From Euglena gracilis (taxonomy: Eukaryota; Euglenida; Euglenophyceae; Euglenales): 64,000 nt of DNA. The translations under genes were made by a program, and so were the position numbers. Shown here piece after piece: positions 1 to 11,159 of the stretch (the stretch's first letter is position 1; each line of letters starts with the position of its first letter). The notes beneath the pieces are model-generated. The model was not told the origin of the DNA, made no database searches, and was given only the letters and a program-made list of their open reading frames with translations. Where the stretch lies: positions 16,968,691 through 17,032,690 of the forward strand of contig CP154955.1 in NCBI GenBank assembly GCA_039621445.1, read 5' to 3'.

Positions 1-170
1 GGCCTGGCTGTGGGGCAGCCGCCCCCGGCCAGGGGGTGCCCGTCATTTGTTGCGCCCCCTGTGTGGCCCCCCGTTTTCACCACAAATTGCCCCCCTTGTC
101 CATCCGCCCTTGACAGTGCAAGCCCCCAATGCACACACGCGCATGCACGGGCACGCGCGCACACACATGA

Positions 171-179
171 ACACGCACG

Positions 180-211
<32 letters not shown>

Positions 212-288
212 CACACACACACACACACACTGTGCGTGCGCGCATGTGTATGTGTGTGTGCGCGCATGTGTGTGACGCACGCATGACC
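171..288. repeat. CA/TG dinucleotide microsatellite
   Basis: Alternating purine-pyrimidine tract: CA repeats from about 171 to 231, followed by TGTG/CGCG-rich sequence. The open frames here in several phases (poly His-Thr, poly Cys-Val) are only the repeat translated. Confidence 0.95.
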
Positions 289-319
289 ATGCCCAAAGAG
301 ACCACCGCTGACACTTGAT

Positions 320-1140
320 TTGGTTGGGTTGGTGCATATTTATTTAGCTGCTCATCTTGTGACGTTGCAGCCCAAAGTTCCTGGAGGCTCCCTGTTTTTT
401 TTCTTTCTCTGCCGTTTCTCAGTACAGCCCCTGAGTCCGCCTGGGGGCTGCGCTGCTGGTGTGTGTCGCAGTAGCAGCCCTGTTGACCAGGCCCTGCGGT
501 TGCCGGTCCCCGGGCTCTACCGAGTCTGTCCTCCTGCCTCTCCTTGGCTCCTGGTTATTCCATGTCATTTTGGCCCAAAGCACCAGGGTGGGGGAAAAAC
601 TCCCTGAAAAATTGCCAAAACCCCACATTCAGGAATTAAAAATGGTGAAAGTTGTGATATTTTGACATTTTTGAAACAAAAAAAAGGAAATTTCAATTTC
701 TACCAAACCACACATAGCACCAAAGGGAAAAGTTGGTGTTTTGAGAACCTGAAAAATGATGCCAGGGTGGGGGAAAAAAGGGGGAAAGAGAGGCTCCCGG
801 AGACGAAGGACCCCACAAGCAATTTTTTGAAAGAAATGCGGTTTTGTTTTGGCGATATTTCAGTTTTTTCCCTGCGTTTTTTCCCAGTGATTTTGCAATT
901 CCGCTGGGAAAAGTTAGCGGGCTGGGTGGGGATGAGCGTCAGAGTCAGAGTCAGAGTGCTGTCACCAATATAGATTTTGGGAATGGTTTTTTTTAAGCGT
1001 CTGGAGACCGACTGGGGGCACTGTTGGCCGTCGAAGAATGTGGTGCAAAAAAGCACAGAAAGTTCAGACAGAGACACAATAAAAAAAAATGCAAGAGAAT
1101 CGGGTCAATCCCAGAAGTTGGGGGAAACGGCAGAAACCAA
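320..1140. other. no gene recognised
   Basis: Noncoding in appearance, with A-rich and G-rich stretches and a short AGAGTC repeat near 940-958. No exon with the strong third-position G/C bias of this window is visible on either strand. Confidence 0.5.
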
Positions 1141-1144
1141 CGAG

Positions 1145-1212
1145 GGGCCTGCTGGCGGTGCTCGGCGTGCAGTCCTCCACCGCGCACATCGACGCCGTCT
1201 ACCAACAGCCAG
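1145..1212 (+). CDS. putative internal exon, unknown protein
   Basis: After an AG at 1143-1144 the frame reads GLLAVLGVQSSTAHIDAVYQ with almost every codon ending in G or C, unlike the flanking DNA. A GT at 1213 could be the donor, although the frame stays open a little longer. I do not recognise the protein. The hydrophobic start followed by a mixed segment would suit a secreted or membrane protein, but this is inference. It may belong with the exon-like blocks at 1443 and 1874. Confidence 0.4.
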
Positions 1213-1442
1213 GGCCTGCTGGGCGTTCTCATGGGCCCCCCAGCACCCCTTGAGTGCTCGTCGTGGCAACGCAGGAGTGCCGATTCCTCTCCGGAGCCCG
1301 ACCATCGGCATTCGTTTGACCTCCCAAATGCGCCTTATTCGGTTGGCTCCGGGCCGTTCTCACTGCATTTTTCATTGTGGACTTTGAAACGCGCTGTTTT
1401 TGTTCTTGGGCAGCCCACTAACTAGTCCTTTGCCCATCACAG

Positions 1443-1618
1443 ATGCACCAACCCACACTGTACCCACCCCATCCCCTCTGGGAAGTTGGCCCCCAGGTCT
1501 TCCTCACCAACCAGAGGGAGTTTGCCTCCCCGTTTGGTCTGCACCCGCCATTCTTGGCCGCCACAAAAACATTGGCTTTCATGAAATGGCCAGACATCCA
1601 AAAAGCTGCTTTTGGAAA
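1443..1618 (+). CDS. putative exon, unknown protein
   Basis: A CACAG acceptor is followed directly by ATG and 58 open codons ending at a GTATTG donor. The peptide includes [15 protein letters not shown], then [20 protein letters not shown], which reads like a folded protein rather than repeat translation. Codon bias is weaker than in most exons here. GT dinucleotides inside it (for example after the CAG at about 1496) could give a shorter exon. Function unknown. Confidence 0.4.
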
Positions 1619-1873
1619 GTATTGAGGGGGTTCGTATCAGGCTTCTTCGCAGGGACTATGGAATGTTTTTTTTTGAGTGTTTTGAGGTGGACCAAGTTAA
1701 CTCTTGCCCTGCCCGGATCGTTTGCCCGGGACGCTCTGGGGCCCTCACTTGCCAACGTGGCATTGAAGGGAGTTGGCCTCCTCCTCATTCGCCAAATTGG
1801 CTGAAGTCGGCTTCCACGGAGGCAGATTTGGTCCCACACTGGGCAAAGGTCCCCCCGGCCCTGTGGGCGGGAG

Positions 1874-2012
1874 TTCGAGGCCCGGCTGGCAGAGAATGCG
1901 TGGCAGCGGGACTGGAACGTCACTGTGACAGAGGTGCGGTTGCTGCTGACCCCGTTGCACGGCGCCCGCCCCGTGTGGGACGCCCAGGGCCCCGGCACCG
2001 ATTCCGAGTCAG
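1874..2012 (+). CDS. putative internal exon, unknown protein
   Basis: Flanked by AG at 1872-1873 and a GTCCCC donor at 2013. The frame gives [20 protein letters not shown] and then [19 protein letters not shown], with strong G/C at third positions and an NVT N-glycosylation sequon. That fits an extracellular or lumenal segment. Other frames are open but have poorer codon usage. Function not recognised. Confidence 0.5.
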
Positions 2013-2212
2013 GTCCCCCCCATTTCAGCATCATGAATGAATGTCCTGGAGTGTTTGGCAAACCCCAAAACACTGGCAAACTAATCTCATCATTCAGTTT
2101 ATGGGCATCTCCAACAGGGAGAGGGTCAAAGCTATCGCTCCTTCTGGAATCCTGCCCAGGTGGGGTGTTTCCGGATATGGCATTTTCAGAGGATACATGC
2201 ATGCATGCATAT

Positions 2213-2285
2213 GCAAGCAGACAGACAGCAAGGCAGGCAGGCAGGCAGGCAGGCAGGCAGACAGACAGACAGACACACAGATAGA

Positions 2286-2343
<58 letters not shown>

Positions 2344-2345
2344 TC
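2213..2345. repeat. CAGG/CAGA/CAGC tetranucleotide microsatellites
   Basis: Consecutive tracts of GCAG, CAGA and GCCA repeats. Each phase switches abruptly to the next, typical of compound microsatellites. Confidence 0.95.
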
Positions 2346-2589
2346 TATCCATCCATACATACACAAACACGCATACACACACATACATACACGTATACAT
2401 ACACACATACATCCATCCAACCTGCATGTATGTGTGCACATGCAAACATACATCACATGGTCGGTCTGGGCAGTCATGTTGTAGCATTTGCTCCTTCCTA
2501 AAAGCCAGCGACAGTTTCAGTTGCAGCGACATTTTGCTTTTGCCACAACGTCTTATTGAAACAAAATACAACACAAACAGCCCCCTTTC

Positions 2590-2978
2590 GATCGTATGTA
2601 TGTATGTTTGTATGTATGCATGCATGTGTGCATGCATGTATGTATGTATGTATGTATGTATGTATGTATGTATGTATGTATGTATGTATGTATGTATGTA
2701 TGTATGTATGTATGTATGTATGTATGTATGTATGTATGCATGCATGCATGCATGCATGCATGCATGCATGTATGTATGTATGTATGTATGTATGTATGTA
2801 TGTATGTATGTATGTATGTATGTATGTATGTATGTATGTATGTATGTATGTATGTATGTATGTATGTATGTATGTATGTATGTATGTATGTATGTATGTA
2901 TGTATGTATGTATGTATGTATGTATGTATGTATGTATGTATGTATGTATGTATGTATGTGCGTGTGTGTATGTATGTG
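2590..2978. repeat. TATG tetranucleotide microsatellite, about 390 bp
   Basis: Nearly perfect TATG array interrupted by a GCAT segment around 2738-2768. It creates long spurious frames on both strands (Tyr-Val-Cys-Met or Ile-His-Thr-Tyr repeats). Confidence 0.98.
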
Positions 2979-2979
2979 T

Positions 2980-3096
2980 GTATGGATGGATGGATGGATG
3001 GATGGATGGATGGATGGATGGATGGATGGATGGATGGATGGATGGATGGATGGATGGATGGATGGATGGATGGATGGATGGATGGATGGATGGATG
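2980..3096. repeat. GGAT tetranucleotide microsatellite
   Basis: About 29 uninterrupted GGAT units directly following the TATG array. On the minus strand it reads as an Ile-His-Pro-Ser repeat, not a protein. Confidence 0.98.
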
Positions 3097-3209
3097 TAGT
3101 ATGATTGTATGTATGCATTTATGTATGTATGTGTATTTTTTCTGTATGCATGTATGGAACATTTATGCCCGTATGCATGTACGCACGCATGCGCACATGC
3201 ATATATACA

Positions 3210-3296
3210 TACGTACAGACAGACAGACAGACAGACAGACAAGCAGACAGACAGACAGATAGACATGCATTCTTATATGTATTTATATGCCTATGT

Positions 3297-3335
<39 letters not shown>

Positions 3336-3336
3336 G
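3210..3336. repeat. CAGA and TA microsatellites
   Basis: A CAGA tract (about 3215-3262) and a TA tract (about 3303-3332), separated by AT-rich sequence. Confidence 0.95.
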
Positions 3337-3739
3337 CCATATATACATTTATATTTGTATTTTTATGTGTATACGCATATACATATGCATATACCATGTA
3401 ATATGACGGGAAGTGGCTGTGAACCGATCTCTTGTGCGTCACTCTGGCGGCGTCTGTCGTCCGTTCCATCCGTTTGGATGCATGATGGCGCACCCCCACG
3501 TCGTGGTGGCACTTCAAGGGAGGTGTGTCTGCTGGCAGCTCCAGTGACAGTCCGGTTGATATCCTGTTGAAATCAAGGCCCTCATCGTGCCATTCCAACA
3601 CCCATATTTCCATCCACCGTTTCTGATGAAAATTATCTCCCATTCATCGCCTGTTGCCATCCAAATGCTTTACGTTCCAGTGGTGCCACTTGTACAGCAG
3701 TGCCTGCTGGTACACAATATTGAACTAGGTACACGCTAA

Positions 3740-4146
3740 CATAACCCCCCCCCCCAAATAATACCCCCCCCCAAATAATCCCCCCCCCCCTCGGGGTCCG
3801 ACTTCGGCCGCCGAAATAATACCCCCCCCCCTGTTCCGGGCCAAAGGCCCGGATTTTTGACCTGAAAATGTCGGTAAAAACCACAATCTCTGACAACAAA
3901 TTACGAAAAAAATCAATTTTTCTGGCTCATCTGACCTCCATAAAATGGTAAATTTCACAAGAAAGTGCAAAAAATGACCCCAAAGGGGGTTTTGGGTGCT
4001 ATTTTGGGTTTTACGGGACTTCGAAAAGTTTCGAAAATTTTGGAAAAATAATACCCCCCCCCAAATAATACCCCCCCCCTCGGGCTGGGACTTCGGGCGA
4101 AAAAATAATACCCCGGGGGGGGGGGGGTATTATTTGGGGGGGGTTT
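3740..4146. repeat. poly-C/AATAATACC palindromic repeat cluster
   Basis: Repeated modules of AAATAATACCCCCCC joined to CGGGNNGNACTTCGGGCG and the inverse GGGGTATTATTTGGGG. Related pieces recur at 11.16, 11.62, 25.8 and 48.3 kb. The inverse-complement ends suggest a short foldback-type element. Homopolymer lengths should be treated with caution. Confidence 0.7.
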
Positions 4147-4159
4147 ACACCCACGCGCG

Positions 4160-4347
<188 letters not shown>

Positions 4348-4349
4348 GC

Positions 4350-5290
4350 CAATACCTCCCGTCTGACGCACGTCCGACGCATGTCCACGGACGGGACATA
4401 CATGTGTCACACATTCACACTCACACTCATGACTTGCCCCACTCATCATATATTAAGATAAATAAAGATTTATGTGAACATAAACAATCAATATTGACAT
4501 CAATATTAAGAATAACAGATTTTCATTTCATCCAATTCGTTTGTTTACAAATAAGTTTTTTTTGTAAAGAAAATGGAATTCAAAATTGATTTGTCCCTCA
4601 CTGCTCCTGTTATTATTTCTATTTCATTCTATGTAAATCATTGAAGTCCTTTGTGGCAAATTGACGTTTATCATATTGTTGAAATCCCAGAGATATCGCC
4701 ATAAGGTTTTTTAAGGTTATATTCTTTTTGAGGTTTTATTCTCTCAGCAAACCTTATTTATCATTGGCACAAAGCACCGATATGATAGAAGAGACAGTTA
4801 TTCTTTTTGCTTCATTCCATCATACTTTCTGGCAGAACCACGGTTTTTCTTTGCGCTGCCAATGTCAACAGCGCACCCCAAATAACATACAATGGGGTTT
4901 CTCACGAGTGCTGCTGTTGTTTATTTGTTATGGGTGTCGTGAAGCCCAATGAGGAAGGATGAGGTTGGCAGGCAGGGGAAGCTGACACAAATACGCCATT
5001 TTTGTGTGTGTTTTTCAATTTTGGCAAAAGGTTCACTGTTGTGCGCATGTGTGTGTTTTGTGCGTGTTTTTTTTTGTTTATCTTCCTTGCAATTTTTGAT
5101 TTCTCCTGATAAATTTTTCGATTTTGATAAATATCCCCCCCCCCTGGTTATTGACTCCTGGGCTGTTGAGCCAAATTTGACACCCCAAAGTTGACCCCCT
5201 CCTCTGCTGGGCCTTTAACCTGACCCCTCGAGAATTTTTTTTCAGTTCAAGAATGCACTTGCATTCTTTCCCGCTACGTATCTCCTCCCT
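4350..5290. other. AT-rich spacer, no gene recognised
   Basis: AT-rich sequence without coding bias; probably intron or intergenic. Nothing recognisable on either strand. Confidence 0.5.
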
Positions 5291-5295
5291 CGCAG

Positions 5296-5370
5296 CCCGA
5301 TGTACCGCACCTTTGAGTACCACCCCAAGTGGCCCCCCGCCCTGAAGTTCCTCCGAGGCTGGGACTCAGA
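5296..5370 (+). CDS. putative exon, unknown protein
   Basis: A pyrimidine-rich acceptor CCTCGCAG precedes a frame reading PMYRTFEYHPKWPPALKFL with strong third-position G/C. The donor is unclear; a GT after the AA at about 5328 would shorten it. The Tyr-Arg-x-Phe-x-Tyr pattern superficially recalls a segment of SLC12 transporters, but the fit is too short to call. Confidence 0.4.
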
Positions 5371-5475
5371 GATTTTTTTTTTTCGGGTTCGTCCTCCCCG
5401 CAGGGACTCTCCGCGTGCTTTTTTCTTTTTGGCGTGAAGCCGGAAAGAATTTTCCGTGGCACACTCTCAACAAAG

Positions 5476-5570
5476 GCCTCTGCCGGGGCTACGTGAAGCG
5501 CAGCGACGCGCGGCAGTGGACGCCCACGTACCGGCTGGGCTTCCCCGCCTGGTGGGTCCAGCGCATGCCG
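5476..5570 (+). CDS. putative exon, unknown protein
   Basis: An AAAG acceptor, then GYVKRSDARQWTPTYRLGFP followed by AWWVQRM, in a high-GC3 frame. Two donors are possible: GTCCAG at 5555 or GTGCCG at 5571. Aromatic and basic residues alternate as in an enzyme surface segment. Probably the same gene as the neighbouring blocks at 5296 and 5956. Product not recognised. Confidence 0.45.
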
Positions 5571-5955
5571 GTGCCGGCCCGACCAATCCCACCCTGAGGG
5601 CGGTCCTGGGGTCAGGCACCACCCAGGGACCGATTGTTTGGGTGCTGCCATTGGAATCCGATGGGGGGGGGGGCAGCAGCAGACAGGGCTGGAGGGGAAT
5701 CCCTCCGGAGGAGGTTTTCCACGGGCGGTGCCCTGGTGGGTGGTGGGGGGGGGTCCCCCACGGGGACCTTCCATGTGGGGCTCCAGATGGAGCAGGGGGA
5801 GCGGTGCCTTTTGGTTCTGCAACTTTCGGGTACTTTTGCGTTGGGGTTTCCCCCGATCGCCAGCGGTGGCGTGTGCTCCCCTGTGGTATCCCGGGTCCAC
5901 CGTTCTGCGTCCGCCCCCCCTCCCAGCCGGGCGGGGGGGGGGGGCCGCCCGGCAG

Positions 5956-6105
5956 GGCCCCGCACCGGTCTGGGCCGGTTCCCCGCCCGGGCCAACCTCA
6001 CCCTCGGGGCCGTCGAGGAGTGGAACCGGCGGTGGTGCTGCGTGTACAGCGTGGCGGGCCACAACTGCCAGCACTACACCGTGGAGCTGCTGCAGTTCCT
6101 GACGG
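5956..6105 (+). CDS. exon with Asn-Cys-Gln-His motif, PPPDE/NlpC-like cysteine-peptidase candidate
   Basis: Bounded by a GGCAG acceptor and a GTGTGC donor, with near-uniform G/C third positions. It encodes ANLTLGAVEEWNRRW, then SVAGHNCQHYTVELLQFLTG. In PPPDE (DeSI) peptidases the catalytic Cys sits in an N-C-N-x-F-s-x-x-x-x-x-F-L-T-G context (family knowledge). The Asn-Cys plus ELLQFLTG here resembles it, but the required upstream His was not identified. LRAT-type proteins have a similar NCEHF box and remain an alternative. Confidence 0.45.
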
Positions 6106-6109
6106 GTGT

Positions 6110-6630
6110 GCCCCCCGGTACCGCAGGCCGGGGCGGAGGGCGAAGGGAGGCGGGGGGGCGGAGTGTGCTTCAGGGGGCGATTGGGCAACCGCAAATTGAC
6201 CCAAGCCACTCTGCGTCGGAGGTCGGCGGTGGACGTTGCTGCGGGGGCTGCCCCCCTATCGGCACGCTCACTTTCGACGGCATTCTCCCACCACACGCCG
6301 CTCCACTGTAACCCACTTCACCCACACTCTGCCTCTGCCTCTGATATGAGGCAGAGGGCTAAACCCGCAGATCCCTGCCCCCCTTTCGGGCATATGGAGA
6401 ACATTCCCTTGGTGAGGGAGTAGTATGGTGGGAGGTGGGAATCTCGAACCTGGTCCCATTTTGATGTGAGATTAAAAAGCCATTGGATGTTTGGGGGTGG
6501 CAGGTTGACCCAACAAAGGTCTAAATGGTCGCCGCCCATGAAACCAAGTCGAGGGCTGCAAAATCAGGCTGTGCAGAATCGGAGTATGCAAGGATATTTT
6601 ATTTTTTTCTCAGCTGACCCAAGCATTTCA
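6110..6630. other. no gene recognised
   Basis: Intron-like or intergenic sequence. Open frames are short and lack the local codon bias. Confidence 0.4.
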
Positions 6631-6634
6631 AATG

Positions 6635-7731
6635 TCAAAGGTGGCGAGGCAGGCAAGCTGGCAGGCATCATCCCCGGCCAACCCGTGAGTGGGTGAGATT
6701 AATGTGGTCCAAGATGTTGGGTTCCAATCCAGGACAGGATGTGAAGGTCTGCAGGGAGATGGACAGTTTTTGGTGTGCCATGTATAAACCTTTCGGGACG
6801 GAGGTTGGGGAAGATAGATATAAGCGGGATACTGGGTCAGCTGGAAGAAGGTTCCAGGGCAATGGTAGAGAAAACGTGTCAGCCGGAATCCCACAAAAGG
6901 CTAAAAAGTCCGCTCAGAAGGCGAGAGGCAGGGATCAGACCTGGGAAGGGATGGAGGCGGGCCAAGCAAGACAGGGAGGCCAGGTTGTCCCCAATCAGAT
7001 TGATGGAAGACATGTCCAGCCGACCAGCCAGGCATGCGGCTGAGAAGAGGTCAAAGAGTTCGGCCATTTGTTGGGAATGAACCCAAGGAGGACAAGGGAA
7101 CAGGCACCAAAGGATCGGGCACCAAAGGAGGGGCTGAAAAGACCAACATGGTACTGGTTGTTTACACAAGCAGCATTAGAGAAAATAGTTGGAGCACACA
7201 GGAAGGAGGGTGGGGGGCCGAACAACATAGTTTGTGTAAAAGAGATAACAGCAGCATCCAAGAGGGATTTGGAGAGGGAGTAGGGAGCCGGTCCCAGAAA
7301 ACGCCTGCGTTCCTTGTAGGCGTACCAAGAGCCCAGGAATAACTGGGCCCCTGGTGCAGGAGAGAAGAACCAATATAGAAAAATTTCAAGGTGTCCAACA
7401 GGACCTCTACCTTTTTCGGGGTAAGAGGAAGATAGGAGCACAAGATGGATAGGGAGATGGAGCGGGTTAGGGAATCCACAGAGGAGGCACGTGAGCGGGA
7501 GGAGAGGTCCAAGGCCTTACCCAAACAAGTGATCGTGCAGGTCGGCTGTAAAACGGCTTTCTCTGAGAGACTTCCCAAACCACAACCAACAAGTCGTCTG
7601 AGGGAAAAAGAGCAAGCTGGTTTGAGGCATTTCACAGGCTGCGACAGCCACAGCCGCAGCTTTGAGCTTTGAGCTCTTAGGCGGCACATCTCGCACTTAA
7701 GCTTTTTTTGGTCGGTGTGCACATTTTTCAA
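6635..7731 (-). pseudogene. decayed reverse transcriptase-RNase H retroelement relic
   Basis: Read from 7731 leftward in three successive frames. The first (7731 to about 7380) resembles the end of a reverse transcriptase and its connection: SEKAVLQPTCTITCLGKALD, then LPLTPKKVEVLLDTLKFF and WALGTPTRNA. The next (about 7440-7000) has a PTIFSNAA box where RNase H normally has a catalytic Asp. The third (7169-6879) gives AELFDLFSAACLAGRLD and SINLIGDNLASL, matching the RNase H Glu helix and the TDN-type Asp motif. Frameshifts and the Asp-to-Asn change show it is dead. The lack of G/C homopolymers sets it apart from its surroundings. Ty3-like or DIRS-like origin is possible; the class was not settled. 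Confidence 0.7.
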
Positions 7732-10603
7732 AACCGACCAACTTTTGGTTTAAGCTGCGGCGATACAAGGGCAACAGGTTTGGACAAAATACGGGCAATT
7801 TCTCGTTTTTGGGCACCGGCTCTCCCAGGAATTACATGCTTTTTTTGCTGTTTTTTTTTTTGAGGTCGGAATGACACGAAAAGCCCCTACCTCTCCCCCA
7901 ATGGGAAAACACACCGACAAAAACGCCAAAACCCCAGTACCGCCACCCACCATTTTGTGCGATGCGGCTCTCCTCGCGGCTGTTGCCAGCCCTGGCTGGC
8001 TCCCTCCAGGGGTTTCGACCCACTTTTTTTTTCCGGCCTTGTATTTGTGTTTGTGGGCATTTGTCGGGGGAACAAGGATGGGCGGGCTGGGGTGGGCCCA
8101 ATCACGTCGCTGGCCAAGAACGCAGAAAGGAAGGCATGCCTGGGGATTTTGTGAAGGCCCGTGCAGGTGGAGGGAAAGGGGTTTGAAGGGGAGGGAAGGA
8201 TCGCGAGTACTCACTGCACTTTCAGCGGGGATCAGTCCGGCCAAATTGTGTCGTGATGAAACGAGAGAGGGTATGACAAAAATTTCACTGGAATGATTTA
8301 TTCCAGCCATGTTTTGAACAAAGAAAGAAGGTCGATGTGCGCAAATTCGCACATCGACCATTCAATGGTTCCTCGAAGAACGACCATAAATCCTGCAGAA
8401 TTTATAGTGCTGAAAACGGTGCGACAAATATCATGAGTTTGGGACAATATGAGATCGGCTTGCGCAAATGCGCACATCGACAACATGTGCGCATGTGCGC
8501 AAACCGACCTCATGTCCATTTGTGCAAAGGATGTGATCAAGTATCATTGCACGAAAACGGACCTCGCTGCCTTGAGCCTTTTGAAACAACGATAACTGGA
8601 AGAGCTTACGACGCAGCTTTGCTCTGAAAACAGATAGAAATGCACCGAAAAACATATGTATCAAGTACCAGGTCAGAATAAGAAAAAGTGGTCGGTTTGC
8701 ACAAATGCGGTGGTCGGCGTTTGCATATTTTCAAACAGCGACCACGTGCGCAAATATGGACGTCGTTGGAGTGCAAAATGGGCACACCATGACGACGTGC
8801 GCATTTGTGCACAACAGCCAGGATAGCAATTTCAGACAGAGAACATCAAACACGACCCCAAACACCACCTTCAATGGCTCTTTCGGTGTGCAACTGCTGC
8901 CAAACCGTCTCTTCAGCCATGAAGCTTTTTTCAGGGCTGACTCTGGCCCAGTGACAGGTCCAGGTCCATGTGGAAACCGTAGACCTCTGGTAGGCGGCCC
9001 AACGCTAGCACGTCATCTCACATGTGCAATGGCGCTGCTTGGGCAAGGGGAGGCCCTCGAAAGCCCCCGCTACTTGCCCCCTGGCTTGCGTTTTGCTGTA
9101 ACAGTCACAACAGGTGATGGTAGGTGGTTGCACTTAAGCATCCACAAGGCCGTCATCACCCCCAGTGCAGTAGCAGCCACCGAGGTGGCATTGTTCCCCA
9201 CAACCGGGACGGCAGACTGGGGGGGGGGGCAAACTGTTGGTCGATGGAAACAATGGAAAATGGGAGGGTCTTAATTGTGGCCACAAACGTCTATGTTTTG
9301 GAGGGAGAGAATATTTGATGTTTACACCTTGTTGGGTTGCATGAAACCAATGGGACTCAGCACCCTGATAATGTGCACAAAAATTGATATGTTGCATGTG
9401 CGGGAACAAATGAGGCATCATTCTGGCAAAAATGGAAAAACAATTCCCGGTCAAGGAAACAGGAAGATTACATACACGTAATTTTGAAATTCTGGAAGTC
9501 GTTGTTTTTTTTAAGAAAAGTGTCCAGCAATGACGGGGGGTTACGCGTCATCAATTCCTCCCGCGCATCCTCCAAACTGATGGCGCAAAAACGATCGGTC
9601 AGGTTGGAGATAAGACATGCAAACTTGCCCTTGGAGAGGACGAACTTTCTCCTGTGTGTTCTACTGCACGTTTCGCATAACATAAAAATCGGAATTTCGT
9701 CCCCACACAATAGTTTCAAAAGTTTTGCATCCGCAATGGTCGGTGTGTGCAAATGCACATGCCAACTGTTAAGGATGAAGAGCACTCCATAATACGATAA
9801 TACGGAGGTCAATCAAAGGTACATTTACAAGCCACCACTCTTTTTCGCACATTGCAAACAGTACCCATTCAAAATTCTTGCCCCAACCTTTACTCCTAGA
9901 GCCAACAAAAGGAACGCGTTGTGTTTCATGTGTATAAAGAAAACGTGGAGCATATTTCTCAAATTTTCATGTGATTGGTGTGCGTACATCCACCATTCAT
10001 ATATTTGCACACACCAACCACATGTGTGTTTTTGTGTAAGTGGTTGGTGTGTGCATTTGCGCACATCGTCCATCTACAAGTGCACAAAAGGTCAATGTGC
10101 ACAAATGCGCACACCAACCACCTACACAAAATACAAATGTGGTTGGTGTGCGCAAATGCACACATCGACCCTCATCTCATGTTTTTGTGTCACAAATGTT
10201 CCATCGATAGACACATATTTTGATCCATCTGGTAGCAGCAGAGTTCTGGAAAGTTTTTTTTTGTGCCACAATCGTCTAATTTATCTGCACAACACGTTGT
10301 CCAAATGGTGGAAAGTCCCCTTCAAACAGGTGTGCAACACCTGGCAGTTGCAGGCAGCACGGGCGTGCCAAAACCCAGAGTCGTAACAGCGAGGGTGTAA
10401 AGCCCACCTGTTTCACAGCCAACAACAACAATCTGTCGCTCCCGACGTATCAGAAAGCTCGCCAGGATGATGGTTTGAGACTTTTGTGTTTCCTAACCTG
10501 TATTGTGAGGTGTGCATCTTACATATTGCTGTTTCACCAGGTGCATTCGGCGGTTCAAGGAAATTGTAAAAAATGTTGATTTGCGCAATTGCGCACATCG
10601 ACA
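7709..10603. repeat. cluster of about ten GTCG..TGCGCA palindromes
   Basis: Imperfect inverted repeats occur near 7709-7742, 8330-8359, 8453-8510, 8689-8820, 9737-9766, 9971-10020, 10038-10075, 10088-10124, 10137-10172 and 10575-10602. The clearest, at 8330-8359, has 12-bp perfect arms, GGTCGATGTGCG and CGCACATCGACC, around CAAATT. Others replace GTCG with GTTG but keep the TGTGCRCAAATGCRCACA core. Spacing is irregular, so this is not a CRISPR array. It may be the remains of a mobile element or an array of protein-binding sites. Confidence 0.75.
9484..9812 (-). CDS. open frame of 114 codons, uncertain
   Basis: A minus-strand frame containing KLLKLLCGDEIPIFMLCETC and CAISLEDAREELMTRNP that reads more like protein than like noise. 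Codon usage is balanced rather than G/C-biased, so it differs from the exons here and could be a fragment of a mobile-element gene. The plus strand is also open over the same interval. Function not recognised. Confidence 0.25.
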
Positions 10604-10817
10604 AAGAAGAAGAACTCTCGTGCGAGATGCACTGCCTAAGCAGCTGGAGCTGGCCAGCAGCCTTTTTCCGACCTTGAATTTTCTCTTTGAGCCTGTTTCC
10701 CTTTCTTTTGCCGTTGTGGACAAAGTAATTGTAAATTGGGTTGAAAATGGGTCAAAATGGGCACCCAGCCCCAACTTTGGGCATAAAAACCAATTCCCCC
10801 ATTTTGCAATTCATCTC

Positions 10818-10819
<2 letters not shown>

Positions 10820-10853
<34 letters not shown>
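10820..10853. repeat. TG dinucleotide microsatellite
   Basis: A short perfect TG tract lying in the pyrimidine/TG-rich approach to the acceptor of the exon at 10890. Confidence 0.9.
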
Positions 10854-10855
<2 letters not shown>

Positions 10856-10889
10856 TCCACATTCGCGTTTTCTGTGTCTGCTCCGACAG

Positions 10890-11004
10890 GACAGCGCGTC
10901 AATTTCTGGCTGTATGACAACATTCCCCTTCCGACGTTCCTCTTCGTGTTATTCCTCGTCCTCCATTTCGTGTCGTTCCCCGTCATGCGGCAGGCTTTCC
11001 TCCT
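10890..11004 (+). CDS. exon encoding a transmembrane helix
   Basis: A GCTCCGACAG acceptor and a GTGTGC donor at 11005, the same hexamer as at 6106. The frame gives QRVNFWLYDNIPLP and then TFLFVLFLVLHFVSFPVM, a run of about 20 hydrophobic residues suited to a membrane span. Codon bias is moderate. It may be an N-terminal helix of the receptor-like gene that continues rightward, or the end of a separate membrane protein. The sequence does not decide. Confidence 0.5.
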
Positions 11005-11159
11005 GTGTGCCTTCTGTGTGGCCCCACTCCGGCCAAATGAGAAAGCAAACCATTTCAGGGGTGATTTCCAGCTATGAAAGCTTTTGTGGCAGCAGTGTGT
11101 GTTTGTCTGTAGGTGCATTTGGGGCCATTTGCATTTGTGGCAGGGTTTGATAAACTCCC

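Noticed and set aside
2590-3100. CRISPR-like regular repeats
   Set aside because: Simple tetranucleotide tandem repeat without unique spacers; eukaryotic context.
1579-3162. 527-codon minus-strand open frame and several others over 2.4-3.3 kb
   Set aside because: They translate TATG, GGAT and CAGA microsatellites (Ile-His-Thr-Tyr and Ile-His-Pro-Ser runs); no gene-like sequence.
7750-8361. 203-codon minus-strand frame next to the retroelement relic
   Set aside because: Low-complexity Pro/Lys-rich translation with competing open frames; no motif supports a gag or other gene.
7709-10603. CRISPR array made of the TGCGCA palindromes
   Set aside because: Repeats are variable, irregularly spaced, and no cas-like genes are present.
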